The notes below the pieces were generated by a model, which did not search any database, was not told where the DNA came from, and saw only the letters and a list, made by a program, of their open reading frames with translations. Positions 34,087-47,105 of a stretch of DNA of 64,000 nt are shown here, piece after piece. Numbering within the stretch: the first letter of the stretch is position 1; each line of letters opens with the position of its first letter. Source of the DNA: Helianthus annuus (Eukaryota > Streptophyta > Magnoliopsida > Asterales > Asteraceae); the NCBI RefSeq assembly GCF_002127325.2, contig NC_035448.2, forward strand, positions 113,299,660 to 113,363,659, written 5' to 3'. A program made the translations under genes and the position numbers.

Positions 34087-36296
34087 AGCTCCAGTTCTAG
34101 TAGTGACATAAAAGAACCCCTAGACGAACCCGAACGCTTTCTAAGAAGAAGACTTAAAGCTAAAAATCAAGAGAAAGTGTCGGGGGACCCACTTCCAATG
34201 GCGGACCAACGTACCCTCTTGGATTACCTATGACCCACCGTAGGTAATCTTGGCGCCGCTATCAATGCACCGAATGTCGAAGCCAACAACTTCGAACTTC
34301 GGCCGCATTTGATACAAAAGCTTCAAACTCCGCAACCTTCCATGGGCTTGCGGACGAGGATACCCATCTACATATTACTAATTTCTTAGAAATATGTGAT
34401 ACCTTTCGGATTAATGGAGCATCAAAGACGCCATCCGCCTTTGAATGTTTCCATTTTCACTAAAGGACCGAGCTAAGGCTTGGCTTAATACCCTCCCAGT
34501 TGGCTCGGTAAACACCTGGGATGAACTAGCCCAAAAGTTTCTATATAAGTATTTCCCTCCTGCTAAAACGGCTAAATTAATGACTGAAATTAATACATAT
34601 TCACAAGAGGATGGGGAATCCTTATATGAAACTTGGGAAAGGTTCAAGGAGCTACTAAGAAAGTGTCCTCATCACGGTCTTGCAGTATGGCAACAAGTAT
34701 CCACTTTCTACAATGGGTTGTTGCCACACACAAGACAAACACTACTCTAGCTCCAGGGGACTTTTAGGTAATCGTCGCCTAAATGAAATATATAATCAAA
34801 TTGAGAAAATTTCTCAAACCAATTTTCAGTGACACACTCCCCGAGGCAATAAATCTATTGCCCCGGGCGCCCATAAGGTTGATGAAAGCACTTCTTTACA
34901 AGCTCAAATCGAGGCCCTTTCTTCAAAAATCAAAAAACTAGAAATGGCAAAAACAACCTCGGTTATGGCTTGTGAGGGGTGTGGTGGGCCACATGAAAAT
35001 TGGAGTTGTATGAAAGAAGTAGATAATCAAACAGAATCGGTAAACTAAATTGATAATAGACCTAGGCCGTCGGGTCCTCCAACGGGTACCTATAACCAAG
35101 GATGGCGTAACCACCCTAACCTTGGTTGGAGAGAACCCGGCAATAGTAGTAACCAACAAAATCTGAACCAACGAACAAACTTTCAACAACCAAGAAACGA
35201 ATCACAAAATTTCTCTCAACAACAAGGGGGACGAGAAAGGCTTAAAGATACCGTATCTCGCCTCATCTCCGACACCAAAAAGAAAAACTTGGATCGATTT
35301 CAACAATTGGAATCGAATTTTAGAAATCAACAAGCTAGTATTCAAAACATTGAAAAACAATTAAATCAACTAGCTCAAAATTTCTCCGAGAGACCACAAG
35401 GCGCGTTACCAAGTAATACCGAAACCAACCCAAAGGCGCAAGTACATCTCATCACATTGAGAAACCATACCGTGGGTCCCGAGGAAGCTCCACTGCCTCC
35501 AACTGAAAAGAGCCGATCTAGCCAAAACACAACTCCACCCACACCCCAACAAGAGACGGCTTCCCCACCAATTCAAGAGCCCATCAAGAATCCTCTGGTT
35601 CCGTACCCTGGTCGGCTAATGCGCCAAAAGACTGACAAGCAATTAGCAAAGTTCGAAAATTTGCTAAAACAATTGCATGTTAATATTCCATTTATCGAAG
35701 TCCTAACTCAAATGCCTAAATATTCAAAATTTATGAGGGACTTCCTCACTCATAAAAGGAAAATTGAATCATTGCAATTAGTTAATTTAGGCGAAGAATG
35801 CTCCGCCTTGCTACTCAACAAACACCCCCAAAAGAAGATTGACCCTGGAAGCTTCACAATTCCTTGTTCGATTGGGGAATCCCCCATTCGCAATGCACTA
35901 GCCGACCTCGGGGCTAGCATCAACCTCATGCCCGCATCAATGTTCAACCGACTCGGCCTAGGGAAAACAAACCCTACAAAAATGAGTATACAACTCGCCG
36001 ATAGGTACGTCAAATATCCACAAGGTGTCGCTGAAAATCTATTGGTCAAAGTCGGCGAATTTGTCTTCCCGGCCGACTTTGTCATACAAGATATGGAGGA
36101 AGATACCAAAGTACCACTCATCTTAGGAAGGCCATTCCTAGCTACGGCCCAAGTAGTGGTAGACATGAATGGCGGAACACTAACATTGAAGATTGGGGAC
36201 AAGGAAATGAAGTTTGGAGTTGGGAAAAAAGTAGAAAACGACGACCCGGTCAATTACATGAAGGTCATAGACTCGAGTTTGGATGATGCTCTATGA
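34087..36296 (+). pseudogene. A2 gag-protease
   Basis: Gag begins near 34130 (ERFLRRRLKAKNQEKVSG), has a TGA near 34231 and frameshifts near 34325 and 34745, and reopens as 34445-34750 (MFPFSLKDRAKAWLNTLP; ETWERFKELLRKCPHHGL), the Athila/plant gag domain. A CX2CX3HX4C knuckle (CEGCGGPHENWSC) lies near 34970; an in-frame TAA follows near 35045. 35289-36296 is open and contains the retropepsin site LADLGASINLMP and the ILGRPFLA block. The frame stops after the protease; RT, RNase H and integrase are absent. Confidence 0.9.
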
Positions 36297-38128
36297 CGGT
36301 GCAACATGGGATGCAAAACATCCCACTTGGGTAACATATGACCAGGCTTTGGGTCTAGCCAAGGACCCTTATAAACGTGGCGCACCACGGAGGCATTCCA
36401 CGGAACTATCCTTAGTTTAGTTTAGATTAATTTTTATGTTTTCTAGTTTAGTTTTAATTTTCAGGAATAAAACACACACGGGATGGTGAAGGATACCAAG
36501 GGAAACTTGAACCAGCACCCCATGCATAAAAACAAGGCCACCCGACAATTTTTCTTCATTACAGCAAGTTCAGCACGGGGCCGTGCTCAGCCATCACGCC
36601 CCGTGCCCAACCATCTGCAGAAAATGCCCGGTTCAGGTAACTGGACACGGGGGGTGCTCGCTGAACACGCCCCCGTGCCCAGGCTTTTGTTTATTTTTAC
36701 TAGTTTCTGTTACTGGCGATCTGAACACGGGGCCGTGCCCGGACACCACGGAGCCGTGTCCAGACGCCCAGTAACATAAATTTTTGCTTTTTCACACCTT
36801 TTTATAAATCAACCTAAAAACTTATTTTTGGGACACATTGAGGACAATGTGTAATTTAAGTGTGGGGGGATGCTAAAACCTTGAATTTTGCAAGTCCTAA
36901 TTACAAGCCTTACACAAAACTCTATTGGAACCGCTAATCACCCCAAATTTTTTCAAAAAAATTTCATTTTTTTTACTTATCTAGGTTTAATTTGGGAATT
37001 TCAAGTTCTAAAAAGGTTATATTTTTACAAATTTACAACCGATAGCATCGTGATAAAAAGAACCAACATAGAAAATTATGAAACGGCATGACAAATCTAG
37101 TTAAAATTTGATTATATATACTTGATCACATAAAAACTCATTCCCACAAAAAGTGAGTTTTGAGCCTTTATACAAATATACGTCTTTAAACTAAATGCTC
37201 ATTTTTCGTTTCTTGTGTGAATAGCCGCTTGGTTCTTACGACTCTAGAACTTGCCACGACAATACATTCCCGGTCCTTACCAACTTAAACCCGAGTAAGT
37301 AAATGATGGAGGCATCAGGACTAACCCTTTTTATTTCTACACCATTATTTTTCTTTTTTTTACCACCTACCCAAAATCCCCCTAGTTAACCCCTTTGAGC
37401 CTAAACCTTTTCATTTCTTAACCCAAAACAAACACCCTTTTACCCACCAAAACCCTTTTTCATTTTAAACCCTCTATTTTAGTAACAAAGCTCGGTTTTT
37501 CTTATGACTTCTTGAAAAAAAATTATGAAGCCAAAAGAAATAAACAAACAAGTTTATCAAAAAAGAACTTTGTTTGAAGAATTGCTTCATCAAAATAAAA
37601 AGTTAAAAAATAAAAAGTCTTAAGAAAACCGACGCTTTTTACGCCTTTCGCCCTTTTCTACTAACCACTAACCCAACCACCTACCTTTAACCCAAGCCTA
37701 ACCCTTCACCCCAAAAGTCCTCTTGATATTTACAAAGGTATATAGTTAAAAAGGAGGAAGATTGATTGCTTGGCAAGCTTATGGTAGGAGTAAGTTCCAT
37801 GCCGCTCTCGAGTGTTTTACTAAAATACACCTTCGGCCGAGTGTTGAGTGATCCCCCGTGAGGGATGTGAACTTGTATATATATGGAATTTTAAAAAAAA
37901 GGCATGTTATGCCCTAATAAGTAATTTATCTTATGTAGTGTTTTAAATAAATCATGACGAATAGGATTGTAAATACATAAAAATAAAACTTAATAAAGAA
38001 TATTGGAAATCCCGACACTCTATGACAAGCCCAAAAACCTTCTCTTCTACCCGTTCCATTTGGTAGTGTAAACCACATTATAAAGAGTTTTACTTGAGGA
38101 CAAGCAAAGATTCAAGTGTGGGGGTATT
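36297..38128 (+). other. A2 3' UTR
   Basis: Follows the protease stop directly. Palindrome cluster at 36577-36770, upstream purine tract at 36852-36872, a long AT-rich tail, and the LTR-adjacent tract aagtgtgggggtatt at 38114-38128. Open frames here (for example 36483-36779) are by-products of the palindromes. Confidence 0.75.
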
Positions 38129-38294
38129 TGATGTGCGTAAAATGCAACATATAAATTACATCAAATGTGGCATAAAACTAACCCTTTTTTTAGTACTAAT
38201 GTTGGAAAAAGTGTATTTTTGTCTTCCTTTTGTATTTTCAGGATTAAATGAGCTCAAATGAACAAAAGAAGCAAAAAGGCAGCTAAATCTAATA
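38129..38294 (+). repeat. A2 3' LTR, first 166 bp
   Basis: Identical in order to the start of the A2 LTR; interrupted after taata by the T LTR. Also present at 54592-54757, and in continuous form from 56981. Confidence 0.9.
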
Positions 38295-40391
38295 TGTGAA
38301 CTATTATGATAATGAATGTTAGGTTGTTATATGCTATGTGATTGTATATTTGTTACATGAACCGAATCGCACAACCATCCCTCGATCGCACAAGCCATTT
38401 GGGCCGTATGCTTCGTAACCGAAACCTATAAGGGCGGCCCATTGAGGGGTTCGGCCCACTCACCCTTTTACGCATAACACATGAGATGGTTGTAACTATC
38501 TCACACTTTTTACCAAACATCATTACACACACAAACCCTAGTTTTCTCTCTTTCTCTCTCAACTCGACGGCAACCACCTCCACCTCCCTCGAAGCTCTTG
38601 TCTTGGCCGATCCCTTTCTCCTCTCAATACGGTTAGTGCTCAGTGTATTGTTAATTATATGTTTATAATATTAGCGATTTGCATGATAATCTAGGAGTCT
38701 TGTTAACATGGTGAACTATGATGTAAATTGGTAATGTTCTTGTTAATCGGCTTTCATGTATGTGTTTTATCCGTATGGTTTGATCCTAGCGTTCATAAAA
38801 TCGGCTTGTTTATGTGTATTAGAAAATTGTACATGATAATCGGATTTCACACTAAAGAACTAGATTCGAATGCTTGTTAATCGGCTGGATGAAACCAGAT
38901 TGTTACATGGCCAAGATTGAAGTATCATGAGATGATTGAAACCTTTAAATGAGTATGTTTAGGTGTTTTGAATGATTGTTCATGATTATCGATTATCTAG
39001 GGTTCATGAGAGTTCATATGGATTAAAGGATAGTTGCCTTGTTTGATCGATTCTATGCTAAACGAATGGCTGGAAACTTGTTGATTGACATATGTTAAAT
39101 TGGAAACAATGTAACTAATTTCGTGAATTAAGGAAACTTGAAACTGATTGCATGAAATTCGCACAAGACCCCCATCACACAAGACTAGTCACTCGCACAA
39201 GAGTCCTTGGTCGCACAAGGACCCGAAACACACAAGTTGTTGTTCGCACAAGCTCAATGATCGCACAAGAATTAACGAATCGCACAAGCTATCGGGTTTG
39301 TTTAACTGTTGGGCCGGGGGACATGTTGGGTTGGGCTGGTCGGATCGCACAACCCAAATGGAACGCACAAGGCTTAGGCATTTTGATTGGGCCGTGTTTA
39401 TGCTTGGATTGTTATTGGGCTTCTTGTTATTTTCGGGCCGGATGTTCAGCTGAATCGCACAACATGATGTGGGTCGCACAAGGCCGTGCCGACCACACAA
39501 CATGTTGGGCCGACTATCTTGTGGGCTCAGACTTTCAAATCACACAAGTGGAATGCATTGCTTGACTGTTAAAGTGTTGCCATGATCTATACGTGTTTGT
39601 AACATGTTAACTCTGTGTAATTATACGTGCTTTACTTGAACCAAACCTGACTTGTATGGTAACCCTGTTAGGACGTGGTTGACCCCCCTTTAATTCAAGA
39701 ACCTTTTGTGTATCTTACTGAGCAAACCAAGGTGAGTTCACTGCATTTCTCAAGCATGCGTCCCGGTGGTTTGGGACAACTAGTAAACATTGGAAGGGAA
39801 CCTTGGGTAAACATTTAAATTGGGTTTTGATTATTGAACATGGAATCAATAATTATCTGGTTATCATTACCAATGCTTGGTTAGGGGCATTGGGGTCTGG
39901 ACACTTCCAGGTTATTAAGGGGCACACTCCCCGGATACATATGGGCACACTCCCTAGGGTATCTAGCATGTTATGAGCAACATCGTATTGCAACGTTGAA
40001 TCGCATTAACATACATCTGGTAACAAAACACGTTAACAAAACTTTGAACTCACCAGCGTCGTCTGACACACTTGTCTGCATGCTTGCAGGTCGTTAGATA
40101 ACTTGACATGGACTTGCTATCTGGGAGTGATTGAGTGGTCATGGATCGAAACTCTTGGATGCTTAACCTATTATTATGAACTTATGATTTTGAACAATGA
40201 ACTGACAATTTACATTATGCTTCCGCTGGATATTTAGATTGGTTTGAAATCTAAGTTGTTGAGAATTACTTATTATGAAATGGAATGTTTGTTCACGTAT
40301 TTATTACTGGTTCAATGTGATTGGTGGCTCGGACTCTGATGCGTAACACGTCTCGCGGAGTTCCCGCAGGTGGTATTTTGGGGGTGTTACA
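38295..40391 (+). repeat. T 5' LTR (Tekay-like gypsy)
   Basis: 2,097 bp, TG...CA (tgtgaact…ggtgttaca), followed by a tRNA-Met PBS at 40395. It carries an iterated tcgcacaag motif at about 38365-38382 and 39160-39548. The other copy (54758-56854) shows about 15 differences by eye, so insertion was recent. Short frames (for example 39152-39565) are by-products of the repeat. Confidence 0.88.
39140..39548 (+). repeat. TCGCACAAG repeat in T LTR
   Basis: At least twelve copies of (t)cgcacaa(g/c) or cacacaag at irregular 10-35 base spacing, all in one orientation. Repeated at 55603-56011 in the second LTR. Confidence 0.85.
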
Positions 40392-40394
40392 GTT

Positions 40395-40407
40395 TGGTAT
40401 CAGAGCC
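40395..40407 (+). other. T primer-binding site, tRNA-Met
   Basis: tggtatcagagcc, three bases after the LTR. Initiator tRNA-Met is the common primer of plant chromoviruses. Confidence 0.9.
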
Positions 40408-43400
40408 ACTGGTTATAGTGAACTAGGTTTTAAAACGTTTTTGTAAAACCAGACTATAACCGAACACCTTCGAAAATCGATCATGACACTCAGCTCCAGA
40501 TTGCAAGGTTCGTCTTTCGTATACTCATTGTACTACGTAACTAGTGGACACTTACATATGATATTGCATGCTGGTGCACGTTAAACATGATAGTATGAAC
40601 TTACGTATCCCTTGCACGTGTTATATGACTGATAGGCTGGTATTTCCCTAAACATTCGTGACATATGTTATGTGATGCTCTTTGTTTGCTATTCGAGTTG
40701 GGGGAACCATTCGACATGAGTTAGGAGGAGCCGAGATGAGCATGCAAATCACAATATTATTGTGGGTGCACACATAATAATAATGTGGGGTGCATGCGAG
40801 TCCCAGCGAGGCTTAACAAGTGAAGAAGGGGTTCCGCTCTGTTAATTGATCAGTGTGAAACGTAACAAACTAATAGGAGTCATAACAGTGATCGTCTCCT
40901 ACTCGAATGTGACTTTCTCATTCTCACTGAATCCTTTTGAATCTCGATGCTATCGAGTATTACTTGAACGCCTAGCGAACTGTGTAGAATGCTAGGTGCT
41001 TGTACGAACGTCCCTGAGTGGATGATGCAGCGTTAATGATTGGTTTATACCCCTTTTCTTTTCCCCTCACTTCTCTTTGTTGTTGGAACTCAATGTACTC
41101 ACGTCTCAGACCCTGAAGGGCGGTCACACCTACAACACTCTGGAAACATACCGTGTTTTACTCAGTCAACTTGTAAGAACGATGGGCATAAGGGTAAATT
41201 TAGTACTCTACCGACTTCAACATTTGAACGACCCCAATTATTGACAATGAACATCAACGATTTGACTCCAAACGAATCCTTAATTCTAGTCAGCAACTTA
41301 TGGGAGCCGACTTTTATGAATCAATCGAAAAATAAACGATGACAATCGACCAGGATGTGGACTGTGTAACTTCCAACACAACGAGTAGCACCTTGGAACT
41401 TAGCACGAAATATGAGGAGATGGACATCGTTGGTGAAGGATCGTGGGGTCCTGTTTCAAGCAACAACATTAGAAGCAACAACTATCGTGACATCAAGGTA
41501 CTTGTAATAGTAGCTTACAGTATGGAAATGAAGGTGCCTATGGCATGTAATGGCAGTTGATAATTCAAGACGACAACAACCAAGGGAGCGATGACAGTAT
41601 GGTAGAAACCCGCGTGATCGTAACAATAACACCGGCAGTGGTGCTCGCGGGAGGACATTTAGGATTGAAGTGGACGACAACAAGGCGATAGCAACATAGT
41701 AGTTTGAAGGGGTGGCAGATCGCTTCACCTTAATTCCGTTTAACCCTGATGCTTCTCGAAATGAAACCTGTTATGAAAGCCGGCTGATGGCAAGTCAGCT
41801 GAAACCACATATGTTAGTTGGGATGCAAACTCGACATTGCGGGGGACAGACATTTGACACCGGCCATACCTCTACTATCCTTGGTAGTTACGACGCAGTA
41901 GTTAGTGTTGGTCGGTTATCAGGATATATCGCCCGAACGTACCCTGTGAGAAGAAATTTAGCGTCACTATATGCTCTAAAGTACCAGAGTGGTGAAAATA
42001 TTAGCATCATGTCAGTAATGACAGCCTCGGAAGCGCCTATGGAAGGAGGACCTCACTGTATTAGCAACTATATCTAATGATCAGACTAAGAAAGATAGGA
42101 TCGAGGACTCACCAATTGTTGTGACTCATCTCAGTGTGCTATTCGAGGAAATTTCAGGGCTACTACCACAACTATTAGTCAGAAACTCAGTGATCTCACG
42201 ATTAGAGGGAGCTCCGAATACTCATACTATTACCGTCTTACACAAGGAGGGTTGCAAGAACTGTATAATCTACTACGAGAATTGTTGCACAAGAGTTTTG
42301 TTCGACCTAATTCTCACTTTGGGAAACCCCAGTTATATCCATGAGTATAAGCCTTTTGTGTGTGCACTGATTATCGAGAGCTCATCAAGGCGATAGTTGA
42401 GAACCGTTTGCCTCGACAATGTATTGACAATCTGTCGACTAGTTACAAGGGACGGGCTCTCAATCGAGGATTGATTTACGGACGAACTATTATCAGATGG
42501 AAGTCCAAGGGGAGAGTGTTATTAAAGCGACTTATCAGACGCAATTCGGCCATACGACATTGTATTCCGTGACCCTTGGAGTAATTATCACACCCGCAGC
42601 TTAATGGATCATGTGAACCGAGCATGCTATGGGGTGACATTTTGATTCTCTTCCAGGAGAAAAGAACATCATGGACAACTTTGTATCTTATTTGAGAGCT
42701 CCTGAGGGAGGAGCCACACCGCGCGAAGTCTTGATAAAAGTAACTTCTGGATTCGAGATGTACCCTTTTTGGGTCATATAACCAACGAAGTGGGAATGCA
42801 CGTGAATCTCGCCAAGATGCATCTTGTTAGAAACTGACCGACACCAAAGGTTCCTTCGGGGATGCAGCAACTCCTTGGCCTTGCTAGATACTATCGCAGC
42901 TTACTCACTGGATATTCGAAGGTTGCACAGCTTAAATCTCTTTAGTGCAGCAGGGTGTTGCGTTTGTGAAAGACAAAATAGGAAGGCGTCTTTTCAGCTT
43001 TTGAATTCCAACCCTGCAACGCACTGAGCATCATCTTTACCCGAGGGTGCGGGTGATTCAGTGGTATACCACGATGGTCCGAATCAGAGTCCTAGTCACA
43101 CTGACGCAACACGAGAGGGCGATGACTTACGTAATGGAGTTACAAAGAGGAACTGCACGACACACAACCGTTGGTGGAAACCGTGGTCTTTGGATTTACT
43201 TGGAGGCATTACTTGGACGGTACCAAATGCGTTACTTAGACCGATCACAAGGGCCTCCCGTGTACCCTGGTTTCGAAAGAGCTAAATCAGTAAATGGCAT
43301 CGCTGGACGGAACTTTTGGGAGGATTACGACTGTGGAATTTGAACGGGTATGAGTTTGGTAGCTCACCATCGACTCTATAATACCTGATCGGACTCGCGT

Positions 43401-43869
43401 TGTTCAAGCTGGAGAATTGAGGGAATAGAAATTTCAAGTTGAACTCATGCGGGGCATGGAAAAGCAACCTTGGCAGGCCGTACGATATTCGCTACCTCAT
43501 GAAACGAATGTGGATCTCATTACACGGCAACTTTAGGGAATCTTGTGTTGAGAGAAGCACACTAGCCTCGATATTCTAGACGCCTGGGTTTTTATACGAG
43601 GTATCAAGATCTATAAATCTTGTACTGGTGGTCGGGCATGAAGGCTCACCTGGCAATGTATACGAATGATGTTTGACCTGGGGAAAGTTAAGGTGGAGTA
43701 TCTGCAGCTAGAACCACTTATATAGAAATGAGAACAGACTGCCACGGATTCTTTCGCTAGTCTACCTACAACTCGAAACGGAAACAATATCACCTTAGTG
43801 ATTGTTGATTGTTTTACACTGACGAGTCGTCATAGCTTTTGAATATTCCCCTGGGAGAGGCGGCTTTAG
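40408..43869 (+). pseudogene. T gag-protease-RT-RNase H remnant
   Basis: Heavily decayed. Gag and protease are not recognisable with confidence. RT traces: CTDYRELIKAIVENRLP near 42363-42410 (normally MCIDYRELNKLTVKNR), an RT-like GHITNEV stretch near 42768-42790, and degenerate RNase H sequence near 43060-43200. Every frame is closed repeatedly. This contrasts with the intact integrase end and the nearly identical LTRs, so T may have mobilised as a defective copy or acquired this region by recombination. Confidence 0.6.
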
Positions 43870-43969
43870 GGCACGGGGTGCCAACCCCTGTATCTCTGAT
43901 TTTGATCTATACCTGAATTATAACCGGCACTACATAACACTCTTGGCACACGTCCTTCGAGAGCTTGTG

Positions 43970-45333
43970 ATGGATGAAGCGCACAAGTCTCGGTATTCCG
44001 CTCACCCAGGCTCAGACAAGATGTATCAGGATCTTAGGGTTATGTATTAGTGGCCAAATATGAAGGCCCACATTGCGACGTACTTGCGTAAGTGTTTGAC
44101 TTGTGCTAAAGTCAAGCAGAGCATCAGAAACCCTCGGGTCTACTTCAGCAGCCAGAGATACCCACGTGGAAGTGGGAGCAGATCGCCATGGATTTCGTTA
44201 CAGGGCTACCGAGGATTCAGGCTGGGAACAATACTATATGGGTGATTTTGGACCGCCTTGCGAAGTCAGTGCATTTTCTGGCAATCAAGGAAACAGATAA
44301 GTTTTCCCAACTTGCAGCAGTTTATCTTAAGGAGGTGGTATCTAGGCACGGGGTGCAAACTTCTGTCATCTCAGATCGAGAACCGCGTTTCACTTCTGAA
44401 CTATGGCAGTCTATGCATGAATCGTTCGGTTCACAACTCGATATGAGTATCGCTTATCACCCACAGATGAATGGTCAGAGCGAGCGCACCATTCAGACAC
44501 TTGAAGACATGTTGCGGGCATGTGTGATGGGTTTTGGGAAAGGATGTGAGAGACATTTGCCGCTGATGGAGTTCTCCTACAACAACAGTTACCACACTAG
44601 TATTCAGGCAGCTCCGTTCGAAGTATTGTACGGGCGGAAATGTCAGTCTCCTCTCTGTTGGGCTGAGGTGGGTGACAGTCAGATCACAGGTCCTGAGCTT
44701 GTTCTTGAAACTTCAGAAAAGATTGTTCAGATCAGGAATCGTATGGCAACAGCGCGTAATCATCAGAAAAGCTACGCTGACAAGCGTAGTAAACCATTGG
44801 AATTCGAAGTTAATGATCGAGTCATGTTAAAGGTCTCACCCTGGAAGGGTGTGGTGCGTTTTGGGAAACGCGGCAAACTAAACCCTCGTTATGTGGGGCC
44901 ATTCAAAATTTTGGAACGAATTGGAAAGGTGGCCTACAGGTTGGAATTACCTGCTGAGTTGGGTAATGTCCATGATGTGTTTCACGTATCGCAGTTAAAG
45001 AAGTGTTTGGCTGATGAAACACTAGTTGTACCATTCCAAGAGCTGAAGATAGACGACAAATTGCAGTTTGTCGAAGAACCAATTGAAATTATGGATCGGG
45101 AAGTTAAAGTTCGTAAACACAGCCGTATACCGATTGTGAGAGTTCGTTGGAACTCAAGACGTGGTCCAGAGTTCACATGGGAACGCGAGGATCAGATGGA
45201 ACTTAAGTATCCACATTTGTTCCCCAAAGACAAGGCAAAACCTAGCAAACCTAATGTTGATGCAACTAGTGAATTTCGGGACGAAATTCCCATTCAAGTT
45301 GGGGAGGATGTGACACCCCAGGAAAACCAGTGA
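43970..45333 (+). pseudogene. T integrase with chromodomain-like C-terminus
   Basis: The zinc-binding part reads [20 protein letters not shown] and KCLTCAKVK, with a TAG in place of the usual Trp near 44050. 44188-45333 is open for 381 codons: [43 protein letters not shown] (core with D, D, E), [23 protein letters not shown], and a terminal [20 protein letters not shown] … FTWEREDQM segment, the chromodomain-like tail of Tekay elements thought to guide insertion into heterochromatin. A typical conserved SDRD is SDRE here. The final about 110 codons recur at 51067-51397. Confidence 0.88.
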
Positions 45334-45411
45334 ACGATATAACTTACCTAGCTTCCTCAGTGAGTATGTATCAAATTTCGGGACGAAATTTCTTTTAAGT
45401 TGGGGATAATG
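45272..45411 (+). other. T duplicated hairpin + purine tract module
   Basis: aatttcgggacgaaatt (7-bp stem, 3-base loop) at 45272-45288 followed by aagttggggaggatg; the same hairpin again at 45374-45390 followed by aagttggggataatg. The second tract directly precedes the expected T 3' LTR. After the first tract comes gtgacaccccagg, which resembles the start of Tekay LTRs. Repeated at 51336-51475. Confidence 0.75.
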
Positions 45412-45413
45412 TG

Positions 45414-47105
45414 TGATGTGCGTGAAGTGTGTTATATTTTTGATGAGTATTTAAGCCCCTTTTTACACTTTTAGCCAAGTTTTAAATTTATAAAACACGA
45501 TATTTACTAACACTAAACACACATATGGGCAAGTGCACCCATCGTGGACGTAGTATAGTGTTGGTAAGATACCGAGGTCGTCCAAGGACACAAGAGCTTT
45601 TAATACCGGTTTATCCTCAACGTCTAACCAAATCAAAAAGTGAGAAAAATGTTTTAAACTAAGAAAAATAAAAACTAACTAAATGCTGAAAATAAAATAA
45701 AATAAAAACAGATAGACAAGATGAATCACTTGGATCCGACACGTGTATTAGTATAACCTTTGATTATTTTCGCACTTTTGCACTTGTTTAAGAGATTATC
45801 TTAGTTATTGTAGTAGGCCCCTCTTTTGAAGGCGACGTTACCCTCAACCCAGTAGTTTGAGTCAGCAAGGATACAATCCTAAAGGGTCGGATTATTGAAA
45901 GATAATGAATTAAGTTATTAATGCAAATTGTGGTAGGCCCCGCTTTTGGCGGTGACGTTACCCCCGGCTAAGTAGTCTGAGTCAGCAGGGATACAGTCCT
46001 AAATAGCCGGGTTATAGTATTAATAGTAGTTAACTTATGAGGGGGTCAAAGAGTTTGGATCCCCGCCATCCAATACCTATGGGCATTGAAGGAGATCCTA
46101 CTAAATTTGACCCAGGTCCCAAGCAGGACCTCTAAACGCTGAACAAGGGCAAGACCCTTACCAAACCGTTCCCTTAACCCCCGACCAGGTAGCCAACATA
46201 CCTCCATATAGACCGTGGAGATATGAATGGTGAAAATCTTTTATTTTATATAGACAGTAAAATAATGCCAAGACACCACGGACAAACGATAAGGAAAGAT
46301 CACCTTCAACATAAGTAACTAGTTATTAAAGTCATTAATACAAAACCAAATAAAAAGTGCAAAAGATTAAAAATAAAAAGTATTATACTAAACACTTGTC
46401 TTCACCAAGTGATGTAAGAGACTTAGGCAAACATGGCCTTGATTGTCAAGAACTCTTACTATCAATCTTGGATCCCGAGACGACTCACACACTCTACGAT
46501 GGACAATGGATGATGGTGGTGGATGATGGTGTTATGGTGGTGGTGGGTGGTGGATGAAGTGTGAGAGAGGTGGTGTGCCAAGGGATGAGAGAGAATGAAG
46601 CCAAGCTCCTCTATTTATAGGCTGAACAGAAGGCTGGACACGGCCCCGTGTCCGCTGGACACGGCCCCGTGCCCGTCTGATATTCTCTCACTTCATTAAT
46701 TGTAATTGCGAAGTACAATTAATGCGCCTGCTGTACTTTCACCACGCCCCCGTGCTCGCTGGACACGGCCCCGTGGTGGGCAATGGAAGCTTCTACTGGT
46801 TTGTCTTTTCTGCTGCTTCCTGGGCACGCCCCCGTGTTCGCTGGACACGGGGCGTGTTCAGACTCTGTTTCTTCTCCTTTGCCTTGGGAGGTGCCGTTGA
46901 GGGTCCGGGCAGTCCACTTTTGTTCCTTTTCTTGTATTTATGGTAGAATTAGTTGTCTTTTTGCTTCTTTTGTGATTTTGAGCTCATTTCATCCTGAAAA
47001 TACAAAAGGAAGACAAAAACACTCTTTTTCCAACATTAGTACTTAAAAAGGGTTAGTTTTATGCCTTAATTGATGTGATTTATATGTTGCATTTTACACA
47101 CATCA
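45414..47105 (-). repeat. A3 3' LTR
   Basis: 1,692 bp; plus-strand ends tgatgtgcgtgaag and acacacatca. Minus-strand TATA at 46611-46620. Palindrome cluster at about 46630-46860 and duplicated module at 45810-46010. Repeated almost exactly at 51478-53169. Confidence 0.9.

Noticed and set aside
35750..36253. 167-codon minus-strand frame
   Set aside because: Antisense shadow of the A2 protease. The same applies to 49199-49606 opposite A3 protease and 58775-59188 opposite the A1 frame.
39152..39565. 137-codon frame, repeated at 55615-56028 with a 138-codon antisense partner
   Set aside because: Lies wholly within the T LTR repeat array; both strands are open because of the repeat, not because of a gene.
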